From assembly GCA_963825575.1 (NCBI GenBank), contig CAWGUB010000018.1, positions 186,001-250,000 on the forward strand: 64,000 bases of DNA, in the 5' to 3' direction. The first letter of the stretch is position 1; each line of letters starts with the position of its first letter. Positions 26,446 to 36,556 of this stretch are shown piece after piece. A program made the position numbers and the translations under genes. The stretch comes from JAFDBW01 sp963825575. GTDB lineage: Bacteria > Desulfobacterota > Desulfuromonadia > Desulfuromonadales > BM103. The notes under the pieces were generated by a model that was not told the origin of the DNA, ran no database searches, and saw only the letters and a list, made by a program, of their open reading frames with translations.

Positions 26446-27909
26446 CTAGAATACGGCGAGTTTCGCCAGCTCCATAACGTCACCAGGAATAATCCCGAGG
26501 TAGAACACACCGATGATCGCAATCACGATCGAGATGGCCACTGTTGCCGGCAGGGAAACCCAGGCAAAGTCTTCAGTCGGATCGCGGAAGTACATGTAAA
26601 CCATGACCCTCAGGTAGTAGTAAAGCGACACAGCCGAGTTGAGCACGCCGATTATGGCCAGCCAGATATAACCGGCCTTGATAGCACCGGCAAAGATATA
26701 GAACTTGCCTGCAAAACCGGCGGTGGGCGGCAACCCCATCAGCGAAAAGAGGAAAATCGTCATGGCAACGCCGAGGAAAGGCCGCTTGTAACCGAATCCG
26801 GAGAAGCCTTCCAGTGTCAGGTTCTCCTCACCCTTTTTGCCTGCCAGGACCAGGATGGCAAATGCACCGATGTTCATGAATGTGTAAGCCAGCATGTAGA
26901 AGAGGATACCCGAGTAGCCGATCTCGTTCGCAGCAACCATCCCGACCATTGCGTAGCCGGCGTGCGCTATCGACGAGTAGGCCAGCATCCGCTTGACGTT
27001 GGTCTGGCTGATGGCAATCACATTGCCAACGACCATTGTCAACACCGCAAGGACCCACAGCATGGCGGTCCATTCCGGTTTCAGGCTGAAGAAGCAGTAT
27101 TCCATGATACGCAGGAACGCAGCAAAGGCCGCTGCTTTGGGCCCGGCACTCATGAAAGCTGTGATCGGAGTCGGAGCGCCCTCATAGACGTCCGGCGTCC
27201 ACATGTGGAAAGGCGCAGCAGCAATCTTGAAGAGGAAACCGATCGAAAGCAGGACTAACCCGGCAAGAGTCATCGGGTTCTCAAGCAGAGAGCCGTGTGC
27301 GTTAAGATAAATGCCAATTTCCGTCAGCTTGGTGGACCCGGTGACGCCATAGATCAGCGCCATACCGTACAAAAGGAAGCCGGTGGAGAACGCACCTAGC
27401 AGGAAGTATTTCAGGCCTGCTTCGTTTGACTTAACCTGGCCGCGGAAGAATCCGGCCAGAACATACAGGCAGATCGACATGACTTCCAGACCAAGGAAGA
27501 TCGTCATCATGTCGGTTCCGGAGGCCATCCACATGGCGCCTGCAGTAGCAAACAGAATCAGGGGGTAATATTCACTGACAGGGTAACCTTCGCGCGTCAG
27601 ATAATCGTCTGACATCAGGATCGTCAACCCGGCGGCGAAAAGAAAGGTGATACTGAAGAACGCGGCATAATTGTCCATCGCGACAGCATCATTGAATCCA
27701 TATTGAGGATTCCCCCAGCCGGTTATGACAAAGAATCCCGTGACCACCAAGCCGATCAGGCTGATCCAGACAGCATGCCGCGTGGTGCCACGAGGCAGGA
27801 ATACGTTGATCAGCAGCAGTCCCATGCCGAAGCAGGTCAGTATGAGAGACGGCAATATGGCCGCCATATTGACGTTCTGCAGGGCAATTTGCACCAGGTT
27901 GTTATCCAT
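26446..27909 (-). CDS. nuoN: NADH-quinone oxidoreductase subunit N
   Basis: The start at ATG 27909 (MDNNLVQIALQ) is preceded by GGAGCC; the open frame extends five codons further. The product of about 487 residues is a 14-helix antiporter-like subunit of the membrane arm of Complex I. Conserved lysines and glutamate are seen in the central helices (GLEVMSICLYVLAGF, FKIAAAPFHMWTPDVYEG in two parts). It is the last gene of the nuoA-N operon. Confidence 0.96.
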   Translation of the reverse strand: MDNNLVQIALQNVNMAAILPSLILTCFGMGLLLINVFLPRGTTRHAVWISLIGLVVTGFFVITGWGNPQYGFNDAVAMDNYAAFFSITFLFAAGLTILMSDDYLTREGYPVSEYYPLILFATAGAMWMASGTDMMTIFLGLEVMSICLYVLAGFFRGQVKSNEAGLKYFLLGAFSTGFLLYGMALIYGVTGSTKLTEIGIYLNAHGSLLENPMTLAGLVLLSIGFLFKIAAAPFHMWTPDVYEGAPTPITAFMSAGPKAAAFAAFLRIMEYCFFSLKPEWTAMLWVLAVLTMVVGNVIAISQTNVKRMLAYSSIAHAGYAMVGMVAANEIGYSGILFYMLAYTFMNIGAFAILVLAGKKGEENLTLEGFSGFGYKRPFLGVAMTIFLFSLMGLPPTAGFAGKFYIFAGAIKAGYIWLAIIGVLNSAVSLYYYLRVMVYMYFRDPTEDFAWVSLPATVAISIVIAIIGVFYLGIIPGDVMELAKLAVF

Positions 27910-27941
27910 TGAATGGCTCCTCAAACGCTATGGAATCTAAT

Positions 27942-29510
27942 TTATTCGTTAACGATAACTTTTGTCACTGATTGATCCAGGTTTTCAACCATCATGGCGA
28001 CATGCTGTTTCTCTTTGACCTGGTTGATCAGGTTGTCAACAGATGGGTTCATCTTCTCGAGGAAGGTGTTCGGGTAAAAACCGATCCAGAAGATGAACAG
28101 TACCAATGGCAGCATAACGGCCAATTCTCGCGCTGACAGGTCTTTCAGGTTCTCGTTCTTCGGATTGGTGACCTTGCCCATCATGACGCGCTGGAACACC
28201 CAGAGCATATAGACTGCAGCCAGGATGACACCGGTGGTCGCAAACACGGTAAAGATTCGCAGTTCACTTTCAAAAGCACCGACCAGGATCAGGAACTCGC
28301 CAACAAAACCGTTTGTCCCGGGCAACCCGATTGAAGAGAAGGTCACGATCATGAAGATCGTGGCGAACACCGGCATGACCTTGCTCAGACCACCGAAATC
28401 TGCAATCAGACGGGTATGGCGACGCTCGTAGATGAACCCGACGATGAGGAAGAGCGCGCCGGTCGAAATACCGTGGTTGATCATCTGCAGTATGCCACCG
28501 GACATGCCCTGCAGGTTCATGGCAAAGATCCCCAGCATGACAAAGCCAAGATGGGATACCGATGAATAGGCGACCAGCTTCTTGACGTCATCCTGCATCA
28601 TGGCGACCAGCGCCCCGTAAATAATGCCGATCACCGCCAACAGTGCCAGGAACGGGGTGAATTTCAGCGTCGCGACCGGGAACAGCGGGATAGCGAAACG
28701 GATAAAGCCGTAGGTCCCCATCTTCAGCAGGATGGCAGCAAGGATAACCGAGCCGGCCGTCGGTGCTTCGGTATGTGCATCGGGCAACCAGGTATGGACC
28801 GGGAACATCGGCACCTTGATGGCAAAGCTGAAGGCAAATGCGGCGAACAGCCAGGTCTGCAGGTGTGCCGGGATATCCAGTTGGGAGAAATGGGCCACGC
28901 TGAAGCCGTTTTCAAATGGAACGCCGGCTTTGATCGAGAAATAGTAAACGTAGATGATCGCAACCAGCATCAGGAGCGAACCGACCGCAGTGAAGAGGAA
29001 GAACTTGATCGCGGCATAAACCCGGTTCTTGCCACCCCAGATACCGATCAGGAAATACATCGGCACCAGCATCAATTCCCAGAAAACGTAGAAGAGGAAC
29101 AGGTCCAGTGAGATGAAGGCTCCAAGCATACCGGTTTCCAGCAGCAGCAACAGTGCCATGAACCCTTTTGTGTTGCGCTCCACGGCATGCCAGGTGGACA
29201 GCACGGTGAGCGGCATGATGAAGGTCGTCAGAAGTACCAGCCAGAGGCTGATACCGTCAATTCCGACGTGGTAATTCATCTGGAAGTACTTGCCGATGCT
29301 GATCCATTTGGCAAATTCAGTGTAATGCATGGCCGACGAGCCGATGAAGACGTCGTCAAAGCCGAGCGGCAGGCTGATCAGGAAAATGATGATCGTAAAG
29401 ATCAACGTAACTGACTTGATCAGGCGGTCGGCCTCCCGGGGCAGGAAAAGAACTACCAGCATTCCTACCAGCGGGAAAAAGGTCATCAGGCTAAGAAGAT
29501 GGTCTGTCAT
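27942..29510 (-). CDS. nuoM: NADH-quinone oxidoreductase subunit M
   Basis: The 522-residue antiporter-like membrane subunit of Complex I has FYVFWELMLVPMYFLIGIWG (20 residues; conserved Glu of helix 5) and KVPMFPVHTWLPDAHTEAP. SSVSHLGFVMLGIF is also present. It transfers protons in the distal membrane arm. It is 33 bases upstream of nuoN and 38 bases downstream of nuoL. Confidence 0.97.
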   Translation of the reverse strand: MTDHLLSLMTFFPLVGMLVVLFLPREADRLIKSVTLIFTIIIFLISLPLGFDDVFIGSSAMHYTEFAKWISIGKYFQMNYHVGIDGISLWLVLLTTFIMPLTVLSTWHAVERNTKGFMALLLLLETGMLGAFISLDLFLFYVFWELMLVPMYFLIGIWGGKNRVYAAIKFFLFTAVGSLLMLVAIIYVYYFSIKAGVPFENGFSVAHFSQLDIPAHLQTWLFAAFAFSFAIKVPMFPVHTWLPDAHTEAPTAGSVILAAILLKMGTYGFIRFAIPLFPVATLKFTPFLALLAVIGIIYGALVAMMQDDVKKLVAYSSVSHLGFVMLGIFAMNLQGMSGGILQMINHGISTGALFLIVGFIYERRHTRLIADFGGLSKVMPVFATIFMIVTFSSIGLPGTNGFVGEFLILVGAFESELRIFTVFATTGVILAAVYMLWVFQRVMMGKVTNPKNENLKDLSARELAVMLPLVLFIFWIGFYPNTFLEKMNPSVDNLINQVKEKQHVAMMVENLDQSVTKVIVNE

Positions 29511-29547
29511 GGATCCTTGCTCCTTATATCAACGCTTAACGTTCTAC

Positions 29548-31539
29548 TTAGTTGAGGATAAAAATGGCCAACATGACCACCGTGCCGAAAACCATTGTCA
29601 GGGCATAATTATGGAATAGACCGGTTTGAGTGTGACGCAGTGCCGTGGATATCGCGCCGACCAGCTTGGCGAGTCCGTTGACAATGCCGTCGATCACCTT
29701 GACATCGAACCCTCTCCAGCAGAAGAGGCCGAGTTTCTTGGTACTGTTGACAAACAGCACATCGTAGGCTTCATCAACGTACCACTTGTTGAAAACCCAG
29801 CGATGCAGCTTTGAAAATTTTGCCGTAAACTTCGCAGGCATATCCGGATTCTTCAGATACATCATCGTCGCGACCCCGATCCCGGCCAGAGCTACCACGA
29901 CCGAGAAGATCATCAACATGATTTCGGTGCTGGCCGTGCCGTGGGCTTCGATGTTGTGCAGTTGCTGGGAGTGATGGAAAACCGGTGCAAGGAAATGCTC
30001 CAGCTTGTTGCCGATGTGAGCAACATCAATCGCGTGCGGGATGCCGACAAAACCGCCAACAGTGGCAAGGCCGGCCAGAACAACCAGGGGCAGGGTAATC
30101 ACCCAGGGCGACTCGTGAACGTGATCCTTTGCTTTCGGGTTGGTTTTCTGCTCACCGTAGAAGGTCATGTAGAGGCAGCGGAACATGTAGAATGCCGTCA
30201 TGAACGCTGCAACCACGACGATGACCCAGACGACTTTGTTGCCTCGGGTCGAGGCAAACGCCCACCACAGGATCTCATCCTTGGAGAAGAAACCGGAGAA
30301 GAACGGCAGGCCGGAGATCGCCAGGCATGAGATACCGAAGGTTGCCCAGGTAATCGGCATCTTCTTGCGCAGGCCACCCATGTTGCGCATATCCTGCGCA
30401 TCATCATCCAGGTGAGCATGATGCAGGGCATGGTGCATGGCATGGATGACTGAACCGGAACCGAGGAACAGACAGGCCTTGAAGAAGGCGTGAGTCATAA
30501 GATGAAAGATCCCGGCGGTAAAGGCGCCGACACCCATGGCGACGAACATGAAGCCGAGCTGGGAGACGGTCGAGTAGGCCAGGACGCGCTTGATGTCGTT
30601 CTGAGCGAAACCGATGGTGGCGGCAAAGATCGCCGTCAGGGCACCGACCAGCGCAACCACCGACATGGTCAGCGGGCTCATGGCGAAGAGCACGTTCATA
30701 CGACCGATCATGTAGACACCGGCAGTGACCATGGTCGCTGCATGGATCAGGGCCGAGACCGGGGTCGGGCCCTCCATGGCGTCAGGCAGCCAGGTAAAGA
30801 GTGGCAGCTGGGCGGATTTGCCGGTTGCGCCGAGGAAGAAGCAAAGGGTCGCAACCGTCGTCACGCCAAGCCCGAGCATCATGTCACCGGAGAGCAGGTG
30901 CGCATTCTCGCTGATTTCAACAAAGTTGATCGTCCAGACACCATGCTTGCTGCCAAGGGTCCAGAAGATGGTAAACAGGCCGAGCAGGAAACCGAAGTCG
31001 CCAACACGGTTCATGACGAACGCCTTCTTGGCGGCATCGCCGGCACTCTGCTTTTCAAAGTAATACCCGATCAACAGGTAGGAGCAGAGACCGACACCTT
31101 CCCAGCCGACGAACATGACCAGGGCGTTGCTGCCCAGCACCAGCATGAGCATGGAGAAGGCGAACAGGTTCATGTAGCAGAAGAAGCGATAGAAGCCCTC
31201 CTCACCATGCATGTAACCGATCGAGTAGAGATGGATCAGGGTGCCGACCCCGCAAACCACCATGAGCATGATGGCTGAAAGTGGATCGAGCAGGAACCCC
31301 CAGTCGACCTGCAGGTTGCCAACCGACATCCACGACGCCACGACCGTCTCGTGAATCTTTACGGAGTCGTTAACCAGTTGGTAAAAGAACTTGCAGGAGA
31401 CCAGGAACGAAAGGAATATAGCACCGGTACCGATGGCGCCAATGACCTTTTCGTTCTTGATGAACCGCTTGCCAAGCAACCCGTTGATGATCGAACCGAG
31501 CAACGGGAAGAAGGGTATAAGCCACAGTTTATCGTACAT
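29548..31539 (-). CDS. nuoL: NADH-quinone oxidoreductase subunit L
   Basis: The 663-residue subunit is the most distal proton channel of Complex I. It has the NuoL core (VGWEGVGLCSYLLIGYYFEK, 20 residues; LFTWLPDAMEGPTPVSALIH, 20 residues). Its long C-terminal extension ends in a hydrophobic helix (MVFGTVVMLAIFIL), as expected for the lateral helix-bearing NuoL. His-rich stretches near residues 375-390 (HAMHHALHHAH) occur in many NuoL proteins of this group. Confidence 0.97.
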   Translation of the reverse strand: MYDKLWLIPFFPLLGSIINGLLGKRFIKNEKVIGAIGTGAIFLSFLVSCKFFYQLVNDSVKIHETVVASWMSVGNLQVDWGFLLDPLSAIMLMVVCGVGTLIHLYSIGYMHGEEGFYRFFCYMNLFAFSMLMLVLGSNALVMFVGWEGVGLCSYLLIGYYFEKQSAGDAAKKAFVMNRVGDFGFLLGLFTIFWTLGSKHGVWTINFVEISENAHLLSGDMMLGLGVTTVATLCFFLGATGKSAQLPLFTWLPDAMEGPTPVSALIHAATMVTAGVYMIGRMNVLFAMSPLTMSVVALVGALTAIFAATIGFAQNDIKRVLAYSTVSQLGFMFVAMGVGAFTAGIFHLMTHAFFKACLFLGSGSVIHAMHHALHHAHLDDDAQDMRNMGGLRKKMPITWATFGISCLAISGLPFFSGFFSKDEILWWAFASTRGNKVVWVIVVVAAFMTAFYMFRCLYMTFYGEQKTNPKAKDHVHESPWVITLPLVVLAGLATVGGFVGIPHAIDVAHIGNKLEHFLAPVFHHSQQLHNIEAHGTASTEIMLMIFSVVVALAGIGVATMMYLKNPDMPAKFTAKFSKLHRWVFNKWYVDEAYDVLFVNSTKKLGLFCWRGFDVKVIDGIVNGLAKLVGAISTALRHTQTGLFHNYALTMVFGTVVMLAIFILN

Positions 31540-31592
31540 CTATCTCTCCTCCGAACGAAGTAAGCTTCTTAGGAAAAGTGGGCGTAAGGCGC

Positions 31593-31895
31593 TCACCATT
31601 TCAGCATATTGATATTTTGTACGTCGATCGAATCCCGATTCCTGTAAAAAGCAATCATCAGGGCAAGACCAACGGCTGCCTCGGCAGCGGCGACCGCCAT
31701 TACAAAGAAGACGAAGATCTGGCCGTCTATATTTTGTAAGTGACTCGACAGTGAAATAAAAGTCAGGTTGACCGAGTTAAGCATCAGTTCAACGCACATG
31801 AAGATGACAATTGCATTCCGTCGGGTCAAAACACCATAGGTGCCCATGGCAAAGAGAATCGCGGCAACGCTCATGTAGTGGTAAACGCTAATCAT
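31593..31895 (-). CDS. nuoK: NADH-quinone oxidoreductase subunit K
   Basis: The start at ATG 31895 gives the normal 100-residue NuoK with three helices. Conserved glutamates lie in the membrane (MCVELMLNSVNL and AAAEAAVGLAL). The longer open frame to 32027 runs into nuoJ and is not used. Confidence 0.96.
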   Translation of the reverse strand: MISVYHYMSVAAILFAMGTYGVLTRRNAIVIFMCVELMLNSVNLTFISLSSHLQNIDGQIFVFFVMAVAAAEAAVGLALMIAFYRNRDSIDVQNINMLKW

Positions 31896-31920
31896 TATTA
31901 TGTCTCCCGTAGTCCTCTTC

Positions 31921-32424
31921 TTAAACTTCTTTTTTGGCGAGTACGACCGCCCCGACAATCGCAACCAGCAGGAGGATGGATGCAATTTCAAAGGGCAGGA
32001 GGAACTCGGTGAACATGGCCTTGCCAATCAGCTCTACATGACCGACGCTTTCAACCTGGAAGGCAGTGAGATCTCCCTCGGCGCCCGTTACCCGGCCACG
32101 TTTGATGAAGTAAATCACGTTGAAGAGCACCAGGAGACTGGCGAGGGCTGACCAGACAATCCCGTTGGTGTAGCGCTGGCGCGCTTCCGTACCGAGATTG
32201 AGCAGCATGATGACGAACAGGATCAGCACCATAATCGCGCCGGCATAAACCATGATCTGGATCGCTGCCATGAACGGCGCGTGCAACATGACATAGAATA
32301 TTGCCAGGCAGAAGAAGGTGTTGACCAGGCCCAGAGCACTGTTGACCGGACTTTGGCAGCGAATCACCAGGAAACCCGAGAGTACAGCAACCAGTGCGAC
32401 CGAATAAAATAACAAAATCTCCAT
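31921..32424 (-). CDS. nuoJ: NADH-quinone oxidoreductase subunit J
   Basis: The 167-residue, five-helix Complex I membrane subunit has the NuoJ helix 3 motif VYAGAIMVLILFVIMLLNL (19 residues), whose pi-bulge region couples quinone reduction to pumping. It lies between nuoI and nuoK with short gaps. Confidence 0.96.
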   Translation of the reverse strand: MEILLFYSVALVAVLSGFLVIRCQSPVNSALGLVNTFFCLAIFYVMLHAPFMAAIQIMVYAGAIMVLILFVIMLLNLGTEARQRYTNGIVWSALASLLVLFNVIYFIKRGRVTGAEGDLTAFQVESVGHVELIGKAMFTEFLLPFEIASILLLVAIVGAVVLAKKEV

Positions 32425-32445
32425 GAGTTCTACGCTCCTCCTGGC

Positions 32446-32841
32446 TTATTTCAGCAGCCGCTGCTTGGTGAATTCAAAATCTTCACGCTTGTAATTGGCC
32501 AGTTCGTAGGCCCCCGTCATTTCAATGGCCTCAACCGGGCAGGCTTCCACGCAATAACCGCAGAAGATACAGCGCAGCAGATCTATCGTGTAAACTTTCG
32601 GGTACTTCTCACCCTGTTCATTCTCGGCCGACTCTACCGTGATGCACTTGGCGGGACAGACAGTCGGACAGAGATAGCAGGCGACGCACTTTTCGCGGTC
32701 CTGGGCAGGGACCAGGCGATGCAGTCCACGGAAACGATCGGACGGCGTGAGCTTGACTTTCGGGTACTGCACGGTAGTCGAATGACCCGGCAGCATGTGT
32801 TTGAAGGTGATGCTCAGCCCTTTGGCAAATTCTTTGAACAT
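32446..32841 (-). CDS. nuoI: NADH-quinone oxidoreductase subunit I
   Basis: The 131-residue ferredoxin-like subunit carries clusters N6a and N6b: CVACYLCPTVCPAKC and CIFCGYCVEACPVEA (each C-x2-C-x2-C-x3-C/P). It passes electrons to NuoB. A short N-terminal amphipathic segment (SITFKHMLPG) would anchor it to NuoH. Confidence 0.97.
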   Translation of the reverse strand: MFKEFAKGLSITFKHMLPGHSTTVQYPKVKLTPSDRFRGLHRLVPAQDREKCVACYLCPTVCPAKCITVESAENEQGEKYPKVYTIDLLRCIFCGYCVEACPVEAIEMTGAYELANYKREDFEFTKQRLLK

Positions 32842-32876
32842 GATCTAGACCTCTTAAAAGACTCAAAGGTAACGGG

Positions 32877-33944
32877 TTATTGCAGGACCACGACCACAAG
32901 GCCGGTAACCACGACATTGGCCAGGGCCAGGGGCAGGAGAACTTTCCAGCCCATGCGCATCAACTGGTCATAGCGGACGCGGGGGAAGGTCGCACGCAGC
33001 CACATGAAACAGAACATCAGGAAATAAATCTTCGCCAGCAACCAGATGAAACCGGGGATCATGTTAAGGGGCCCCCAGTTGAGCGGTGCGCTCCAGCCGC
33101 CGAGGAACAGCGTAACGGCAATCGCCGAGATGACGATCATATTGGCGTATTCCGCCATGAAGAAGAGTGCATACTTCATCGAGGAATATTCAGTACAGAA
33201 ACCGGAGACCAGCTCGCTCTCAGCTTCAGGCATATCGAAGGGGGTCCGGTTGATCTCTGCCAGTCCCGTTATGATGAAGAGCCCGAAAGCCAGCGGTTGG
33301 GTGAAAACGTACCAGTTCGGAACAAAGGAACAGACACCCCAGAGAGGCTTCTGCTGCAGAGCAACGATTTCGCGCAGGCTCAAGGTTTCCGAGAGCATGA
33401 AAACGGCAATAATCGTCAGGCCAGCGGCCAGTTCGTAAGAAATCATCTGGGCCGACGCACGGACGCCGCCGAGCAGGGAGTACTTGCTGTTCGATGCCCA
33501 GCCTGCCAGAACGATGCCATAGATACCGAGGCCGGCGAAGGCCAGGATGTAAAGAACGCCGATATTGAGATCGGTGATCTGCTGGGGAACCATGAAACCG
33601 AACAATTTCAGGTCGGGACCGAACGGAATGACAGCAACCGTAATCAACGCCGGAACCAGGATCATCGCTGGCGCCAGCAGGAACGGCACGATTGTCGCCT
33701 GAGTCGGGATGATCTCCTCCTTGAAAAACAGCTTGATGCCATCGGCAAACGGCTGCAGGAGACCATGCCAACCGGTGCGCATCGGTCCAAGGCGGGTCTG
33801 CATGTGGCCGATGATCTTGCGCTCCCACCAGGTTGCGTAAGCAACTGACAGCATCACGACCGTAAAGACCACCAGGATTTTCACCAACATGATCCCGATA
33901 AAAATTCCGGGACTGTTTGAGAGGCTCAACATTTCAGGCGTCAT
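32877..33944 (-). CDS. nuoH: NADH-quinone oxidoreductase subunit H
   Basis: The 355-residue, eight-helix subunit forms the quinone-entry channel at the join of the two arms. Hallmarks are ERKIIGHMQTRLGPMR, ADGIKLFFKEEIIP and EINRTPFDMPEAESELVSGF (20 residues), with the acidic loop facing NuoD/NuoB. Confidence 0.97.
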   Translation of the reverse strand: MTPEMLSLSNSPGIFIGIMLVKILVVFTVVMLSVAYATWWERKIIGHMQTRLGPMRTGWHGLLQPFADGIKLFFKEEIIPTQATIVPFLLAPAMILVPALITVAVIPFGPDLKLFGFMVPQQITDLNIGVLYILAFAGLGIYGIVLAGWASNSKYSLLGGVRASAQMISYELAAGLTIIAVFMLSETLSLREIVALQQKPLWGVCSFVPNWYVFTQPLAFGLFIITGLAEINRTPFDMPEAESELVSGFCTEYSSMKYALFFMAEYANMIVISAIAVTLFLGGWSAPLNWGPLNMIPGFIWLLAKIYFLMFCFMWLRATFPRVRYDQLMRMGWKVLLPLALANVVVTGLVVVVLQ

Positions 33945-34037
33945 GATCTTCCTCTTCCTCTTATCGGATTAATCTTGCTCTGCGAAATTTATTCACGCCC
34001 CGGGTAGAACTTGATCTCCCGCAGGGTTGCTCGAATA

Positions 34038-36518
34038 CTACTTGGTCAATTTGACCGAAATAACGGCTTCGCCCTTGTAGAGACGATTAACCTGCGCCTC
34101 GGCAAAGTGGTAGGGGGCGAAAACGACCCCCTTAGGCAGACGGTTGCCGACTTTTACTTTCAGCTTCAGTTCTGCGCCGTTGCCGCTCACCTTGATCAGA
34201 TCACCGTCTGCGACCTGCAGTCCTGCAGCATCTTCGCGGCAGAGTTCAAGATAAGCTTCGGACAGAACCGCCATCGGACCCTTGGCCCGGGTGGATACCG
34301 TACCGCTGTGGTACAGCGCGCTGCCGGTGACCAGCTTGAAGTCTCCATCGGCGGCGACACCGCCAGCGACCGCAACCAGTGTACGGCTGGCCGGCTGCAG
34401 GGTCTCGCCTCCCCAGACAACTCCCTGGGGGCCGATTTCGTTGTAATTGAATTCTGCGTAAGCCGGGACTTGCTTGCCAATTTCAGCAAAGATCGCTGCC
34501 GGACCGGTAAAGACGAGACTGCTGCCCAGCTTGCCTGCCAGGGCGGTCAAAATCGCACCGTCGCTGCGGGCTTCGCCGGGGCTCTTGATCCCGGGGCGGA
34601 CTCTCTGGATGCGGCGCTCAGCATTCGTAAACGTGCCATCCTTTTCGGCGAACGACGCTGCAGGGAGAACCACGTCTGCCTGCTCGGCGGTCGGCGACAG
34701 GAACAGGTCCTGAACGACCAGGAAGGGTACTTGTTCAAGCGCCTTGGCGATACTGTCACGGTCCGGGTAGCTGCTCAACGGATCTTCGGCGACCACGTAC
34801 AGTGCGTCCAGCTTGCCAGCGGCGGCAGCGGCCAGCATCGCCTGGGCACCCAACCCCTTGCCTTGCGGCAGAATCCCGAGGTCGATAGCGCCCTGGCTGT
34901 TGGCCTTCTCGCCGCAGAGATACAGGCCGCTGCCTGCTCTGCCGGCAATTCCGGCCAGCATCGCCAGATTGGCCGCTGCAGTTGCCAGTTCCTTGTTCAG
35001 CCCCTGATAGGGCAAACCGTACGCCAGCAGGATGGCGGCATTACCGGCGCCGGCCAGTTGCCTGGCCGCAGCCTGCAGGGCTGCTGCATCCACACCGGTC
35101 CGCTTGGCAACCTGGGCAGGATCGAAGTCGGCCAGAGTAGCTTTCAATTCCTCGACACCGTCAACACCGTCTGTTTTTGCCAGCCCTTCATCAAGCAGGA
35201 CCTTGCACATCGCGTTGACAACATCCAGTTCCAGGCCGGGCTGGCTCAAGAGGGTTTTCGCTCTCGGCAGCTTGCTCAGTTTGCCTTTCTTGTCGGCAAC
35301 GACCAGGAGCTGTGCTTCATTCCGGCGAATCGCCTGGTTGACCACCATGCCGACCACCGGGTGTGTTTCATAGAAATCGGAGCGGATCGCCAGGATGACG
35401 TCAGCATTCTCGATCTGCGGGAAGGTGCCGGTAGAGGCTGTAACACCGAGCGTCTCCTTGAGACCTTCGGTGACGCCCTTGTAGCACTCGCCGCCCGAGT
35501 TATCGAGATTTTCAGTGCCCAGGGTTTTGGCAACCTGCTTAAGCATGAAAAGCTCTTCGTTGGTCAGGCGGGCACCGGACAGGATCCCCGCGCCTTGTCC
35601 CTGCTGAGCCTTGGCAAGGCCGTCGGCTGCAACCTGCAGAGCTTCATCCCACTCAACCTCAACCAGCTGACCGTCTTTGCGTACCAGAGGCTTGGTCAGG
35701 CGATCCTCATGGTTGACATAGGAATAACCGAAGCGTCCGCGGATACAGAGGTTGCCATCATTGACACCGATCTCATCGTTGAAGCGGATGGTTTCAACCT
35801 TATTGTCCTTGACGCCAAGGGTCACTGTGCAGCCGTTACCGCAGTAACCACAGACGGAGTTGACTTCCTTGATCTGCCATGGCCGCGCCTTGAACTTGAA
35901 CGGCCGCGGCAGGATCGCCCCGACCGGGCACAAGGACACGCACTGGCCGCAGAATTCACAGCTCAGGCCGCGGTCATATGCAGTAGCAATCTTGGTTTCA
36001 AAGCCACGGTTGATGAACGAGTAGGAACCATATCCGACCACCTCGTCGCAAACCCGTACGCAGCGCCCGCAGAGCACGCAGCGGTTCATGTTGCGTTCGA
36101 TCAGGGGGTTGATCTCGTCGGTCGGCAGGTCAAATTTCTCACCTTCGAAACGATTGCTGGTCGAACCGAACTCATAGGCCAGGTCCTGCAGGTCACATTC
36201 ACCGCCCTTGTCGCAGACCGGGCAGTCGAGCACGTGATTGACCAGCAGGAATTCCATGACCGTCTTGCGAACTTTCTCGATCTCTTCAGAGGTGGTCGTC
36301 ACAACCATCCCTTCGCTGACCGGCGTGGTGCAGGCTGGGATGAGGCGGCCCTTCATCTGCTCGACCTGCACCAGGCAGAACCGGCAGGCGCCGTAGGGCA
36401 GCAACTTCTTGGCGTAGCAGAGCACCGGGATTTTGATCCCGATTTCCTTGGCCGCTTCGTAGATTGTGGCCGTCTTGCTGACTGTGACCTGTGTACCGTC
36501 GATTGTCAGGTTAACCAT
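34038..36518 (-). CDS. nuoG: NADH-quinone oxidoreductase subunit G
   Basis: The 826-residue Fe-S subunit has an N-terminal [2Fe-2S] ferredoxin domain (CYAKKLLPYGACRFC, about residue 34 on) and the His-coordinated cluster (HVLDCPVCDKGGECDL). Two further 4Fe-4S motifs follow (CVLCGRCVRVC, CEFCGQCVSLCPVGA), then a molybdopterin-oxidoreductase-like domain opening with CGYCGNGC (extra cluster N7 site). The last part resembles a molydopterin-binding fold, although the cofactor is generally absent in NuoG. The long antisense open frame over this gene is a codon-bias shadow. Confidence 0.96.
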   Translation of the reverse strand: MVNLTIDGTQVTVSKTATIYEAAKEIGIKIPVLCYAKKLLPYGACRFCLVQVEQMKGRLIPACTTPVSEGMVVTTTSEEIEKVRKTVMEFLLVNHVLDCPVCDKGGECDLQDLAYEFGSTSNRFEGEKFDLPTDEINPLIERNMNRCVLCGRCVRVCDEVVGYGSYSFINRGFETKIATAYDRGLSCEFCGQCVSLCPVGAILPRPFKFKARPWQIKEVNSVCGYCGNGCTVTLGVKDNKVETIRFNDEIGVNDGNLCIRGRFGYSYVNHEDRLTKPLVRKDGQLVEVEWDEALQVAADGLAKAQQGQGAGILSGARLTNEELFMLKQVAKTLGTENLDNSGGECYKGVTEGLKETLGVTASTGTFPQIENADVILAIRSDFYETHPVVGMVVNQAIRRNEAQLLVVADKKGKLSKLPRAKTLLSQPGLELDVVNAMCKVLLDEGLAKTDGVDGVEELKATLADFDPAQVAKRTGVDAAALQAAARQLAGAGNAAILLAYGLPYQGLNKELATAAANLAMLAGIAGRAGSGLYLCGEKANSQGAIDLGILPQGKGLGAQAMLAAAAAGKLDALYVVAEDPLSSYPDRDSIAKALEQVPFLVVQDLFLSPTAEQADVVLPAASFAEKDGTFTNAERRIQRVRPGIKSPGEARSDGAILTALAGKLGSSLVFTGPAAIFAEIGKQVPAYAEFNYNEIGPQGVVWGGETLQPASRTLVAVAGGVAADGDFKLVTGSALYHSGTVSTRAKGPMAVLSEAYLELCREDAAGLQVADGDLIKVSGNGAELKLKVKVGNRLPKGVVFAPYHFAEAQVNRLYKGEAVISVKLTK

Positions 36519-36556
36519 CGTGTCCTCGTATCGTCAGTGAATATCTTTGGTAATTA

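Noticed and set aside
26437..27258. 273-residue plus-strand frame rich in His/Asp/Arg
   Set aside because: It is antisense to nuoN.
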